The notes below the pieces were generated by a model. That model saw only the letters and a list, made by a program, of their open reading frames with translations, had not been told where the DNA came from and did not search any database. This document shows, piece after piece, positions 50,001 through 61,000 of a stretch of 64,000 nucleotides of DNA. The position numbers and the translations under genes were made by a program. Origin of the DNA: Rhinopomastus cyanomelas (lineage: Eukaryota; Chordata; Aves; Bucerotiformes; Rhinopomastidae); contig VXBP01004020.1 in NCBI GenBank assembly GCA_013400115.1, positions 413,097 through 477,096 on the forward strand, given 5' to 3'. Within the stretch, counting starts at the first letter, position 1; the number at the start of each line of letters is the position of its first letter.

Positions 50001-53000
50001 ACCTAAGCTGTATTTTAGTATTCACAGACATTCTAAACCTTTAACTTTTTAAAAAATGACGATATTCCACTCAATCTATGAAGCTAAGAACTGTGTAGAA
50101 GACAGCAATTTTATATACTCCTGACACAGAAGAGAAAACCACGACTGCATTCTCTCAGAAAACACTTGTTTCTGAGATGCTAGACAGCAATTTACTTAAT
50201 ATATAGCAAGTACTGTATGTAATATATATAGCAAGTCCAGTGAAGGCATGGAATGGATAGAGTCTTTCCAGGTATTTGCACTGCAATGCTTTCTCTGTGG
50301 TTTCCTTTGTCCATACCAAAGAGTATAATTGAACTGCTACATATTGCAAATGTAGATTAACGTGAATGTATTCACCCCAGTGCTTGAACTTTTCTACCTC
50401 TCGTAGCTACTTTAGCAGCTTGAACTGTTATTGCACACAGTAGTCAAGAGATCTGAGTCCATGTGAGAGTCTAAATCCTATGTCCATAGATAGCTAAAGG
50501 ATTTACAGTTTAGAGCTTATTACCTTCCTGTCAGAGCCTTGTTTCTAAAAAGTGGGCACAGGCACCCAAGAAGGGCTGTGTAAATAGCGCTGCTGGTTGG
50601 TGACATAATGATTTGTCTTTTCTAGGGGTTGGTTGTTTTTTTTTTTAAATTCTATTTTTTTCTACACCATAAGAAAAAGATATCAACTGTGACTTGTTAA
50701 TCATGGAAGATTCTATGTTATCTAAAAATCTGCATTTCACAGGGGTGGCAGAAAGCTGTCAGCTACCTCTTAATATGTCTGTAACATTCTTTCCCCAGTC
50801 CTCCCCACTGGCAGGTAACTGCAAGGCACAGGTTTAATCTCCCCCACTATCTTGGGAGACACAAACATCCATCTATACAGCAAATGCTGCTACCAGGGTG
50901 TTATCTTGGATCCCCCTCAAATCTTCCAGTTGGAGCTGTGCTGCTTGGCTTGAATCCTAAATAACAGTGTTTTAGCCTCGTGGCTCTGGTGTTTATCAAA
51001 GAGATAAAGTACCTGGCAGCAAGAGCTGCTCACTGAAACAGTGTGAATTATTTGTATATGGTGGAAACTAAATCTGTTTTTCTTCTGCCTTTCTGCTTGA
51101 CTATGTGGTAAAGTGAGGGTTGAGACAACCTGCCAGGAGGTGGGAATGAAGATTCATTATTGCTATTGATGCCTTGGGTGATTTCTCATACAGAACAGCA
51201 GTCCTGTGACAAATCCACTCTTTTGTCTCCTCCTTACGTGTCCCTTGTTTCCACCAGACTTGGGCAAGTTTGACTCCCGTTTGTATACACATTCTGAAAA
51301 GTATTTATGAATGAGAGGAATTGCAGCTCCTATGGCAAACTTTACTTTTTGCCAAATAATAAGAAAAAGTGTTGCGATTTCCACTGCTCTTGGCCTCTTG
51401 GTTGTGGTGCCAAACCCTTCCCTTCACGTATGCCAGCCCTGATGTGTGTGACATGCTGCTCCCAAGGCTGGTGCCAGCAGCCCCTCAAGGATTTCTGTTG
51501 GAGTTGAGTGCTGTGTTAAACCATAGATTAAAGGCAGGAAAGTGTTTGAAAACTGTCTGTTCTGGTATTCTACATTACACAGTCCAGAGCTCTTCAGCCT
51601 GACACTGCTACAGGAGAAGGAAATATTTTTCCCTATTAACACTATGAAGTCCAATAATTTGTGTCTGAAACACAGCACATCTTCCTGCAACATGCTGCGT
51701 CTTGATTGCATCAGTTAATCTGTTCCACTGTGTAGGCTGCTGCAGCACTGTTAACTGTCACTGGTAGAACAAGGTTCAATATTTGACTTAAAATGATGCC
51801 AGCAGTCTACTTGTTAAACACAGTCTTCAGCCCTCTGGAGCTGCAAGCATCACTTTTGCTAAATGATGTCAAGAAACTCCGTGATGAACAGCCTCTTTCT
51901 AGGGGAAGGACCACTGCATTGGGGACCACTCACAGTGCAGACCGAGGGTATCAGAGCAATTCTGGTCAAATAATCTCTGAGTAAAACTGTTGCTGCTTTC
52001 CAGCCCAAGCTACACTACTGAGAAATCAGTATTTTGTGATCTGGTAGATGTTTTTGAAGATCTATAAACAAAACAAAACTGAAGAAAACAAGCAGCTCCG
52101 GCATCCTTTCATTCCCTAAAACATTTCTGCAAACTTCATGGATGATTTTATTGCCATCAAGCTCAAGTTTTCTACTGGGGACAGGGACTGCTGAGGGGGA
52201 CAGGAGAGTGTCATAAATCAGGACAGAACTAGATAGTAGGAACTGTTAGTGAATTCCCTAAGGAGGATTTCTTCTTTCAAGCTACAATGTGAGTGATCCA
52301 GCGTGGCAGTCCTGCGCTGGCAGGGCTGACAGCAAATTCACCCTTTGCTCAGCCAGTACCTACCTGCTTATATGGCTCCGAACACTACAAGAACATCTCC
52401 TTGAAGCACGTGTTGGTCTAAATGCAGCTTCTGGAGAGATCCATGTGCATCAGCTGTGCAGATACCTGGTGTAAAGGCGCTGGTACTGTCAGCAGGTTTG
52501 GAGGGGCTGCTTTGCAAACTTATGTCGTGTTTGGCAGATCCAGATACCCTACAGCTGGCCCTTTGCCTTGTGCGGCTCATAGCTTGTGTGGGGAAGGAAA
52601 GACTGTTCCCAAGTCCCTGTAGACATGTGGTTTTGGAAGTAGTTCATTAACTAGTTTTAATGAGTTTTAGAAGATTTTGAAAGGTTTTTTTTGTGCTAGC
52701 ACCTGTGAGTTCTGAAACAGATCTTTATTGCTTGTAAGTCAGAGCAGAGTCCTAAAGCATTTCAGCCTCTCTGAAATGTATGTCCCGTGGCTTATGTATT
52801 CGTGAGAATAGTATCTTCTTATAGCCATGTGGGAAAAGCTTTTTGAGCCTAGATTAACTCTACTGTGTTATGCTGCTAAAGAAGTCCCCACATGATGGGC
52901 ATTTGGGGACAAAACTGGATACTTTTTCCTAATTTGTGTAACCATTGAAAACATTAGAAAGGCAGGCTCTTGAAAGCAGCAGCGGGGCAGACGCTTTGCT

Positions 53001-53446
53001 GGTGTCTATAGCTTCACATTTTTGTGAGCCATGCTGGAGACACGCCAGTCCGTACAAGCTGAGGGTAGAGCCTAGTCTGTTTTGAGTCTTGTCTCTATTG
53101 ATTCGTATGATCTTTTTCAGTGCAATGACTCCTGGTTCGGCACTTTGATTGCATGCATTCAACAAAAGGACAATTGGAGTGAGATGTATTCCTGTTTTGA
53201 TACTGTCTCAAAAGGGAAGCTTTTTACTCACGTTTTATTATGGCCCTTTGTAAACACCTAGCAAATAAAAATTCCGAGTCCAATCCTGCTGCTAGTGGAG
53301 TCACTGACAAAGTTTTCTTTGCCTTTAGTAGAAGCTGGACTGGATTCAGTGTATGTGACACTTCTGTTACTGATAATGAGTGTTTTATATATTGATGCTT
53401 TTTGCTGGACAGTGGATTGGCTTTTTATGATTTGGTGATACATACA
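44077..53446 (+). other. Possible long TMEM179 3' UTR, no recognisable repeats
   Basis: No coding region beyond short unconvincing ORFs and no CR1 or other mobile element was recognised over more than 9 kb, unlike the CR1-bearing flanks. A 25-bp TG microsatellite lies at 48222-48246. The stretch ends at a plausible polyadenylation signal. Calling it 3' UTR is inference; part or all of it may be intergenic. Confidence 0.35.
48222..48246 (+). repeat. (TG)n microsatellite
   Basis: About 12 uninterrupted TG units lie within the possible TMEM179 3' UTR. It is likely length-polymorphic. Confidence 0.95.
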
Positions 53447-53452
53447 AATAAA
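53447..53452 (+). promoter_or_regulatory. Candidate distal polyadenylation signal for TMEM179
   Basis: AATAAA is followed within about 15-40 bases by a T- and TG-rich stretch (TTATTTCTGTGCCTGTG). This is the usual arrangement of hexamer, cleavage site and downstream element. It would give a 3' UTR of about 9.4 kb. Earlier AATAAA hexamers, such as the one at 45276, lack an obvious GT-rich downstream element. RNA evidence is not available here. Confidence 0.45.
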
Positions 53453-53944
53453 GTATTTGAAAAGTGGTTATTTCTGTGCCTGTGTTCTGAAGAGGAATTC
53501 AATTTTTTTATGCTGTAAGATAAAACATTGTTGTCAAAGTCATTGGTAGCACCTTAGTTTGTGTGCTCTTACTCCAGCACACCCGTGCCACGGTACAGCG
53601 CAGGAAATAACAGTCAAAGATACAGTCAAGCATCTTAAGCTGTCTGACCCCCATTAGAACCATCTTCCAGTACCATAGGAGGCAACAAGGAGATGCTTCC
53701 ATGTCAGCAAGCAGCTGAAAGGCAGCTTATTACCACAGGTAAAGGGGCACTATGGGTTTCATGGGCAATTGCACTTTCTAAATGCCAGCTAGTTAGTTTT
53801 TGTCATCTACTATTGGTCTTTCTCTTCAGAGGTGGGCCTACAGGTTCTTAATGGCTATTCTGGAGTGAGGAATTATAAGAAAAAACTCTAGATTATCATC
53901 TTGGAGGTTCCTAGCTTATTTCTTGAAGGCAGCTGTCACATGTC

Positions 53945-54113
53945 CCTGTCCCCAGGGAGGTCGTGGAGTCTCCTTCTCTGGGGACTTTCAAGGCCTGCCT
54001 GGATGCGTTCCTCTGTGATCTGTGTTAGATAGTTTTGTCCTGCTCCGGCAGGGGGGTTGGACTCGATGATCTCTTGGGTCCCTTCCAACCCCTAACATCC
54101 TATGATCCTATGA
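53945..54113 (+). mobile_element. CR1 3' fragment
   Basis: CCAGGGAGGTCGTGGAGTCT leads to GCCTGGATGCGTTCCTCTGT, GGGGGGTTGGACTCGATGAT and CCTATGATCCTATGAC, the last codons and tail of a CR1. It starts about 0.5 kb past the candidate TMEM179 polyadenylation signal. Confidence 0.85.
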
Positions 54114-56273
54114 CATGCTGCCAACCCTTCTGCTTGCCTTGAAGTGACAAAAGGCAGAAAAGACAATTAAAATTGCTGTGAGCTTCTTCTGCTCCATTAA
54201 CTTCTTTCCAGACTAGCGGTGTTGGAGAGATGAAGAAAGGGAGCAGAACTAGAAACAGTCCTTGGATCTGCCTTTTGCCAGCACTTATACTGAATGCATT
54301 AACAGATTAGTGCAAAAAACCCCAAGTCACCTTACTATGTCCACGTATATCTCCTCTAATCCCACGGGTCTGAATACGCCTGATAGTGCAATCAGGTGCT
54401 GCTGATGTGGTGAGGAGGGTGCCTGCCTGAAGAGGGTGTTGGCAGCTGCCCTCTGTTCCTGCTGCAGGAATGTACTGAACGCTGTCAAAACAACACTTAC
54501 CCGTACAGTCGCGGCCTGCTGATTTCTGTTTTGTGCTGCTTTCATGCTCGTTGCATAAGGGATGTCAGGCAGCACTTCTGCCCATAGGCCCATTTTCATG
54601 CATGGATATCGTTCTACTCTATTCTAGCCCTTTGACTCCTGCCATCGTAGACACAGCTCCTGGGGAACTCACTGTCCGATTCAAAAATTCCTGCAAGAAT
54701 TCTGTCCTGCATCACTCTCTTTTTCAGCCTTTTAAAAATAAAACGTGACCATTTCCTAGTTGGATCAAACAATTTGTTAAAGCTGGTTGACTGCAGGACT
54801 CCTTGGCTTCTGAAATGTTTCACCTTGCTGGCACTGGTGTGACTCCTGATGATCCGCTTGTTTGTTTGTGGTAAGTTACGTACTCCCTCTCCTTTTTTTA
54901 CCTTTTTATGGGCAATTGATGGGAGCTGTGCTGTTACTCACGATGGCAGCAAGGGAATGATTAACCAACACGACTCATTTGTGTAACATTAGAGCTCCTA
55001 TTAGTTTTTCCACACTCACAAAGCTGTTACATTTAGAAGAACAGCATTGAACAAGAGTACAGAGAAATCCCATCTGGCTTAGAATGGTCAGGATAGATCT
55101 GTGGTGGATAAAGAACACAAAGAAGGTCCCTTCCAACCTGTAATATTCTGTGATTCTGTGACCAGTAAAGTCACAAAACCTCAGAAAAATCATAAGAGTT
55201 GAAGTGGCCAAAGTGTGTGTCTGTGTAAACAAGATGGATAAGTTGGAAAAGGCTTTCAGTGTGAGAAGAAAATAAAACAGGTAAGTCCACAGCGAAGCTG
55301 TGCAGTGGTAGGTAAATACAGGATCAGGAGTCGGGATATTTTCTCCTGTTCTTAACCTTGTGATTGACTTGGTTCATTTGCACAGATGCATTGGCTTTCT
55401 CAGCTTCTGTTGTTTCACCTGCAACGTGCCACCACTCTTCCAGGAATGAGGCTTAGCTTTCATTTATTTCAAATGCTTGGGTTTTGTAGTGAATGTGTTT
55501 TGGCTTTCTGCAACCTGCCACATAGCTGACTGGCTGCAGTAAACAGTCCTGACCCAGGAGACCTTGCAAAACCACGACAAGACCTCAGCAGACAACTCAT
55601 GGCTAAAGCTGCTCCAATCTGAGCCTAGGCAGAAGCCAGGAATAGTTCCTCCTCTGCTTAATTTCACTGACAGCCCAGATGTGATAGTTGTTCTCATTCG
55701 CACTGATAAAGTTGGGTCCCAGCAAGGAGAACATGGCCACTTTGTCTAAAACAGACTCATTGGAAAGGTGGAAAGGACCTGTGCCTGTCTGCCGGGGAAA
55801 CAGGGGGGTGGTGAACACACACAGGGCCTTCATATAGCCTTAGCATTTTCCTTCACATTCCTAAGAGAAGTTCCCATTTACGTTAAAGCTTCGGCTGGTT
55901 TTTAATGTTACTGCAACCAGTTTGCTAACATAATGGAAGAGTTCTCTCTACTGCTCTTGCTCTTGCTCTTTGTCAGTTCTGTCTTTGCTTTCTTGTTGCA
56001 CTGTGCCATGACTTGCTGTGAGAGAACCATCCTTTCAAAAAAGGCTCCTGTATTGAGGAGTTGGTTGCATCAAGGGACCTGTCAGTGCAGAGTGAAATAA
56101 AAGACACCACTGATTTTCAGCACGAGTATTGAAATGACCATCAACTTGAAAAAGAGCACACAGAAGTTTGCAAGCATACCCCTTGCCCAGGTCACACCCC
56201 TTGCCCTGCCCAGGTAACAGTCCCAATGTTTTCATCAGAGAATCACCACCACACCCGTTTTAAACGTTTCCTC
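54114..56273. other. Region between the convergent gene ends
   Basis: Apart from the CR1 tail at 55122-55161 nothing was identified. It separates the candidate polyadenylation sites of TMEM179 and NRAC. Confidence 0.5.
55122..55161 (+). mobile_element. Tiny CR1 tail remnant
   Basis: GAAGGTCCCTTCCAACCTGT is followed by AATATTCTGTGATTCTGTGA. Only the terminal 40 bases are recognisable. Confidence 0.6.
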
Positions 56274-56279
56274 TTTATT
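56274..56279 (-). promoter_or_regulatory. Candidate NRAC polyadenylation signal
   Basis: On the minus strand AATAAA (plus TTTATT) is followed about 18-35 bases later by a GT-rich stretch (GGGTGTGGTGGTGATTC), a strong downstream element. It would give a 3' UTR of about 1.6 kb. Another minus-strand AATAAA at 57209-57214 lacks a GT-rich follower. If both distal signals are used, the TMEM179 and NRAC transcripts end about 2.8 kb apart. Confidence 0.5.
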
Positions 56280-57875
56280 ACCGAAGCAGCAGAGAAGGGA
56301 AGCAGTGATGAAACTTACCCTCTGAGCTGGGGTACCCGTGTGGCTTGCGCAAAGACCCCCTGAGCTAAACATTCCTCCTGCATCAACATCTGCTTCCCAG
56401 ACCAGCAGCGTGTCGAATGCAGTTGCTGTGGCCTTAGACATCGTGGGAGAAGTGTGCAAAGAGCCACTAAAGCAGCGTTTCTGTCCGTGACTGCAATGGT
56501 TTCAAATTGTTCTCAACCAGGTTGCTGCCCACTCTCTTCTTGAAAGAAAGCTGCAAACCATGTTTCTGCTTGTCCATGGGAGAAGGTTTTTGGGGCAGTA
56601 TGGCCTTTTTTTTTTCTTTTTAAAATCATTCAATTAAAAATAAAGCACCATTTTTCCTATTTGGTGGGTTGCAATGGCAGGGGGATTCCAGCGAGGTCTT
56701 GCAGGCTTCTCTTCTATCTTCTCTTGTTTTTCTTTTTCCTTTTCCTCAGTGCTCGCAGGTTCTGATGCCAATCTTACCACTCCAATAAAACCCAAGCACG
56801 CATCAGGTGCTACTTGACAAGAGTCTAAGACCTAAAAAGCTGGTTGTGCTGGTTGTGTCTAGGAAGGAAACATAGCTGAAGCTACTAAGCTTGCACTCGC
56901 TTTTTCTCCTCTGACTCCCACAGCACTGTTCCACATTTATTGCATGATCTCCATTAAAAGGATTCCCTTTGGAGAGGTGAATACCAGGGTGGGACAATGG
57001 AGCGATAGAGGGGCTTTGTCTCCCTTGCCCTCATAAACAGGCTGTTTACCAGTATATAAGGCCTTGAGCGCTCAGGCATAAAAGCGTAATCTCTGACTGA
57101 ATACGAGCGCTATCATAAACCTTGAAAGCTAGGGAGGTTTATGGACTGAATCAAACCCAGGAGAATAAACTACATATTTGATAATTAGCCTGGGATTCAA
57201 CGCTGCTATTTATTATGTTAGGCAAATAAACTATTTACTGTCTAAATGAGTTTTCTTGTTTTCTGTTTCACATCTGGGAATCACGTGAAGTATTAAGGAA
57301 CTGCTTTTGCTGGTTTTTTTGGAGGAAAGAATCACATGAAGGGAAACAAGAAAGTCATTTGCTGGGATTTTACTAATAATCATTTCATGTGTATAAATAA
57401 AGCAGCTTGCAAAGCCTTTGGCCACTAGAGCAGTGTTTGTGCAATAGCTCAGCTTTGTTTTAACTTCTGCAGAGTATCTCCTAGGAGACTAGAGGAGAAG
57501 GATGGTTTGGTATTTAAAGCCTTGACCTGCAACTCAGGAGAGTTTTATCCAGCGCTTGCTGCTGCCTGAACAGATCGATGCATTTCTCTCTGTCTCTCAT
57601 GTCACTGCTCACAAGCTCTTGGGAGAACAAAATTCAGATACTTGTTTACTATTCAGTATGATGGGACATGAGTTAGGTGGGACCTCAAGGTGCAGGTATG
57701 ACGCAGCCACTAATGTGGTAAAAACAAAGACAAAAAGAGGAGAGCAAGTGGCTGCTGGACAGCGCGCATCAGAGCAGGGTTTCTTGCTCTTGAAGGTGGA
57801 TGCTCACAAGTTCCCTGCATGTGGCTGGAGTAATGGCTCAGGCCTCTGAGATGTTTGTCAGGCCAGAGGACGTTG
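56280..57875 (-). other. Putative NRAC 3' UTR
   Basis: This is the stretch between the NRAC stop codon and the candidate polyadenylation signal. No coding or repeat feature was recognised. An AT-rich block at about 57030-57240 looks non-repetitive and enhancer- or UTR-element-like, but conservation cannot be judged from one sequence. Confidence 0.4.
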
Positions 57876-58078
57876 CTACTGCCTCATAAACCAAGTCCAG
57901 CATTTTTGAGCAATGTGTCTAATCTGAAGAAAGAAGATAACAAGTCGCGATTGAAATTCCTCCAGGACTTTGACATCATGCTTCATGCTGGTGTAGCAGA
58001 GACTCACAGTGAGGATCAGCACTGCACAAAGGGAGAGCCACAGGAGCACTGGCAATCCAGATGATGACCTGTCATCTA
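57876..58078 (-). CDS. NRAC: NRAC last coding exon with membrane helix
   Basis: The exon begins after a long pyrimidine tract and acceptor (TTTCTTCCTCATCACTGCTCAG on the minus strand, AG at plus 58080-58079). It supplies two bases of the split Val codon and 66 further residues, then TAG (57878-57876). A hydrophobic helix of about 22 residues is followed by a basic amphipathic tail ending CWTWFMRQ. The pattern of L, LE, RL, RH and CW residues matches the human C terminus. Confidence 0.87.
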
Positions 58079-61000
58079 CTGAGCAGTGATGAGGAAGAAA
58101 AAAGGAAAGCAGCATTATTTCAGTTTCATACTAAACACTTCTCAAATTTGACCCCCTGCTGATGCCTTTGTCCCACTTTTCTGAGAGCAGCAGGCTACAC
58201 AGTGCTCTGGTTGTCAGTACTTGGAAAGGCACCAGTTAAGAGATAGTGAGCCACACCTCTCGATGAAGGTGAATATAAAGGATTTCATTTAATGGAAAAT
58301 TTTAAGGGTTAATGATATACAACAAGAACAGGGTTAGTATAGCTAACACATGATCACAAGTTTGTTTCTCTCTAGCAATAATTTTTTACGCTTTTACATG
58401 AAATATTTTTAAATAACGGGAGGATATTAAGGTGCCTCATCTAATTATTTCATGGTCAAAAGAGTTCCATAAAAGAGAAAAGATGGGGATTTTCGACCTT
58501 TTGCCTAGTGACTCAGCTTGTTTGAGGCTTCTGCTGATTATAGAAAGAACCAAAACATGTTTGGAGATCTCTGGCAGGTTTAATCTCTCTCTAAGTGCTA
58601 GGTGAGCTAATTATGCTGGAACACGTTCTGCACTTGCTCTTGAGCTGGAGAACACTGTAAACGTGTTTCTTGTCCTTAGAACACAGTTCCAGTATGTTTA
58701 AAGTGCCATAGGTCAGGCACAGCACACATTTGGAGATCAGTGGGCTACGTTTAGCTTGCCAGCATCCGTGTCCCAGCCTTTGTACTTCTGTATCCATCCG
58801 TATGCCTCGGGGATCCAGTTTGATTCAGACCTGGCTGCTGTGTTGGGCTGCGTGGCCGTTGCACAATCAGTATTATTTTATAAATCACTCTGAGTATTAA
58901 GCGTGCAGCGTAAGGCCAAATTCATGTCAGCATAAAAGCCTGCAGTGTGCAGCTATTTTCCTGCCATATGCACATAATCAATGTAAGTGTGGTGTGTTTT
59001 ATTGTGGGTAAAGGGCTAACATTAGCTGTAACATATTTAAATTAGCTCCTACTACGAGCCGTGGAATACACACCAGTCAATTAAACTGTCACACAAATGT
59101 ACAGAGAGGAAGGTAAAAGTCATAAAACCAAGCAAGAAACACATAATAATGTATCAAAAAGTGTATGGAGAAAAGGTAAAGTGTTAATAGGCAGTCATTT
59201 TATAGCTGACCAGAAACAAAATCAATGTCCCATAATAGATCTGAGTGAATTATTTTCAGCAAATAATGTATTCATTTGAATTTAGCATGTATTTCTGTTT
59301 GCAAATATTCTAGCAGTAGGTTTCAATTTTTATAGATCTGTTTATTAGACATTATTTGATGAGTGTTTTATATGAAGATATTTAGCCAAGGGATTACTCA
59401 CCACGCTCTGCATTTGCAGAGAGTCATGATTTGCAAGTTGGTGTTTCCCTTGTGTGATGTCCCACACCACATGGTACAGGTCTCGACTGGGGGACCACTT
59501 GCCTTTCAAGGCATGTGGCCACACTGATGAGAATTCCTGGTAAGAGTGAAACTTTCTGTGAAAGTGACAGAGCTTGTAACGCCAGCTCTCTCCTATGAAG
59601 TACTTACAACCTTTTTCCATCTTGTGAAAGGTACTTTCTGCATGAAATTTTTGCATGATCTTGTGATCTCAAATGTAAGCTTGGCTTTTCCTCTCAGTCA
59701 GAGAGCGCGTTCAGCAACAGAAAATAAAGTGCGGAAGAATAACCCCACCCATGCAACAGTGATGAGCTGTGCTTGCAACAGCTTCAGCACATCACTACTG
59801 TCATCTGCTTAAAGGTAATTTTTCTCTTTTTTAAGTTATAAATAGAAAACAAATGCCTAACTTTTGTGAGTGAAATGGCTTGTTGTAACAGCACATTCAG
59901 TCCTAGCCGTGTCTAAAAAAATGGCAGCTCATCTAAGAAAAGCACTTGTCTGGGATAGAGAGGACTGTGGTTCAGTGACTGCTGAGGTACGAATGTGCAA
60001 CCCCTCTTCTTGGGCAAGAGCAACAGCTAGGAGACTCAGGGTCATCTGCTTGGGAGGCCTTTCATCCTCCCAGCTCTGTGTCTGTGTGTACACACATGCC
60101 CCTCTCCCCTTACAGCACTGCATGCAGGCAGGGGCTAGATGTTGGCCACAGCCTCTAGAAGTGATCAGCACCATAAGAACATCCAGATACAGCCTGGGAG
60201 CCAATGAGGCTGGTTGGCCTCAAACACTCTTTCAAACAAAACAGATAAAGCAGATTATTATTTCTACCCAGTTGCCATCATCTAAATAAATTGTCTCTTC
60301 TCCACATATGAAAATCAGCAGGGAGAACTATTATTTTGCTTGAGGGGGTTTCTCTGCGTATCTTAGTGAAAAACCTGCACCTATCCTATTGTCATAAAAT
60401 ATATTAATTATATTTAAATTAAAAATAGCTTCAGGGATTTAATTTTCGTTTCTACTATTTGTCTTACTAAATGTCTGTTTTAAAACACTGCTCCAGACTT
60501 CATCATCACCTTATGCTTCATAAGCTGAGAAGAAAAAGGGAGCCACGGCTGGCAGTATGGAGTGCTTAGTGCGTGTGCTGAGTTCACGGGGTGTATGGTG
60601 CATCCCAGCAGCCACATGGCAAACCAGGTTAGTGGCAGTGATGGCTCACAGTTATACCGTGGAACTTCAACTTACCCACTACGTAGTCACAGCAGGAAAT
60701 GGCTGCAAAACAGAATGGACATGTTCTTACACACCCAGAAAGGCCTCTTTGCAGAGGATGAATATGAAAGCAGGTAGCAAGTGGTGTCTCTGAGGTTGCC
60801 CATTGCCAGCTCTTACCCTGCTTTTGGCTGTGCATAGTTACTCCAGATAAAGGTCTGTCTACTCCATGCAAACATGCAGATACAAGTGTACTTCAGAAAA
60901 GTGATGGGAAAAAATCATAGGAGGGGGTCAGAGACAGATTGCTGCTGTTGTAAGGAAGTCAGGGGCCTGCACCGGCAAAACAGACTTCTCTGTGGTGCAC

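Noticed and set aside
59870..60289. 139-codon plus-strand ORF
   Set aside because: It lies in the NRAC intron on the opposite strand with no similarity or coding texture.
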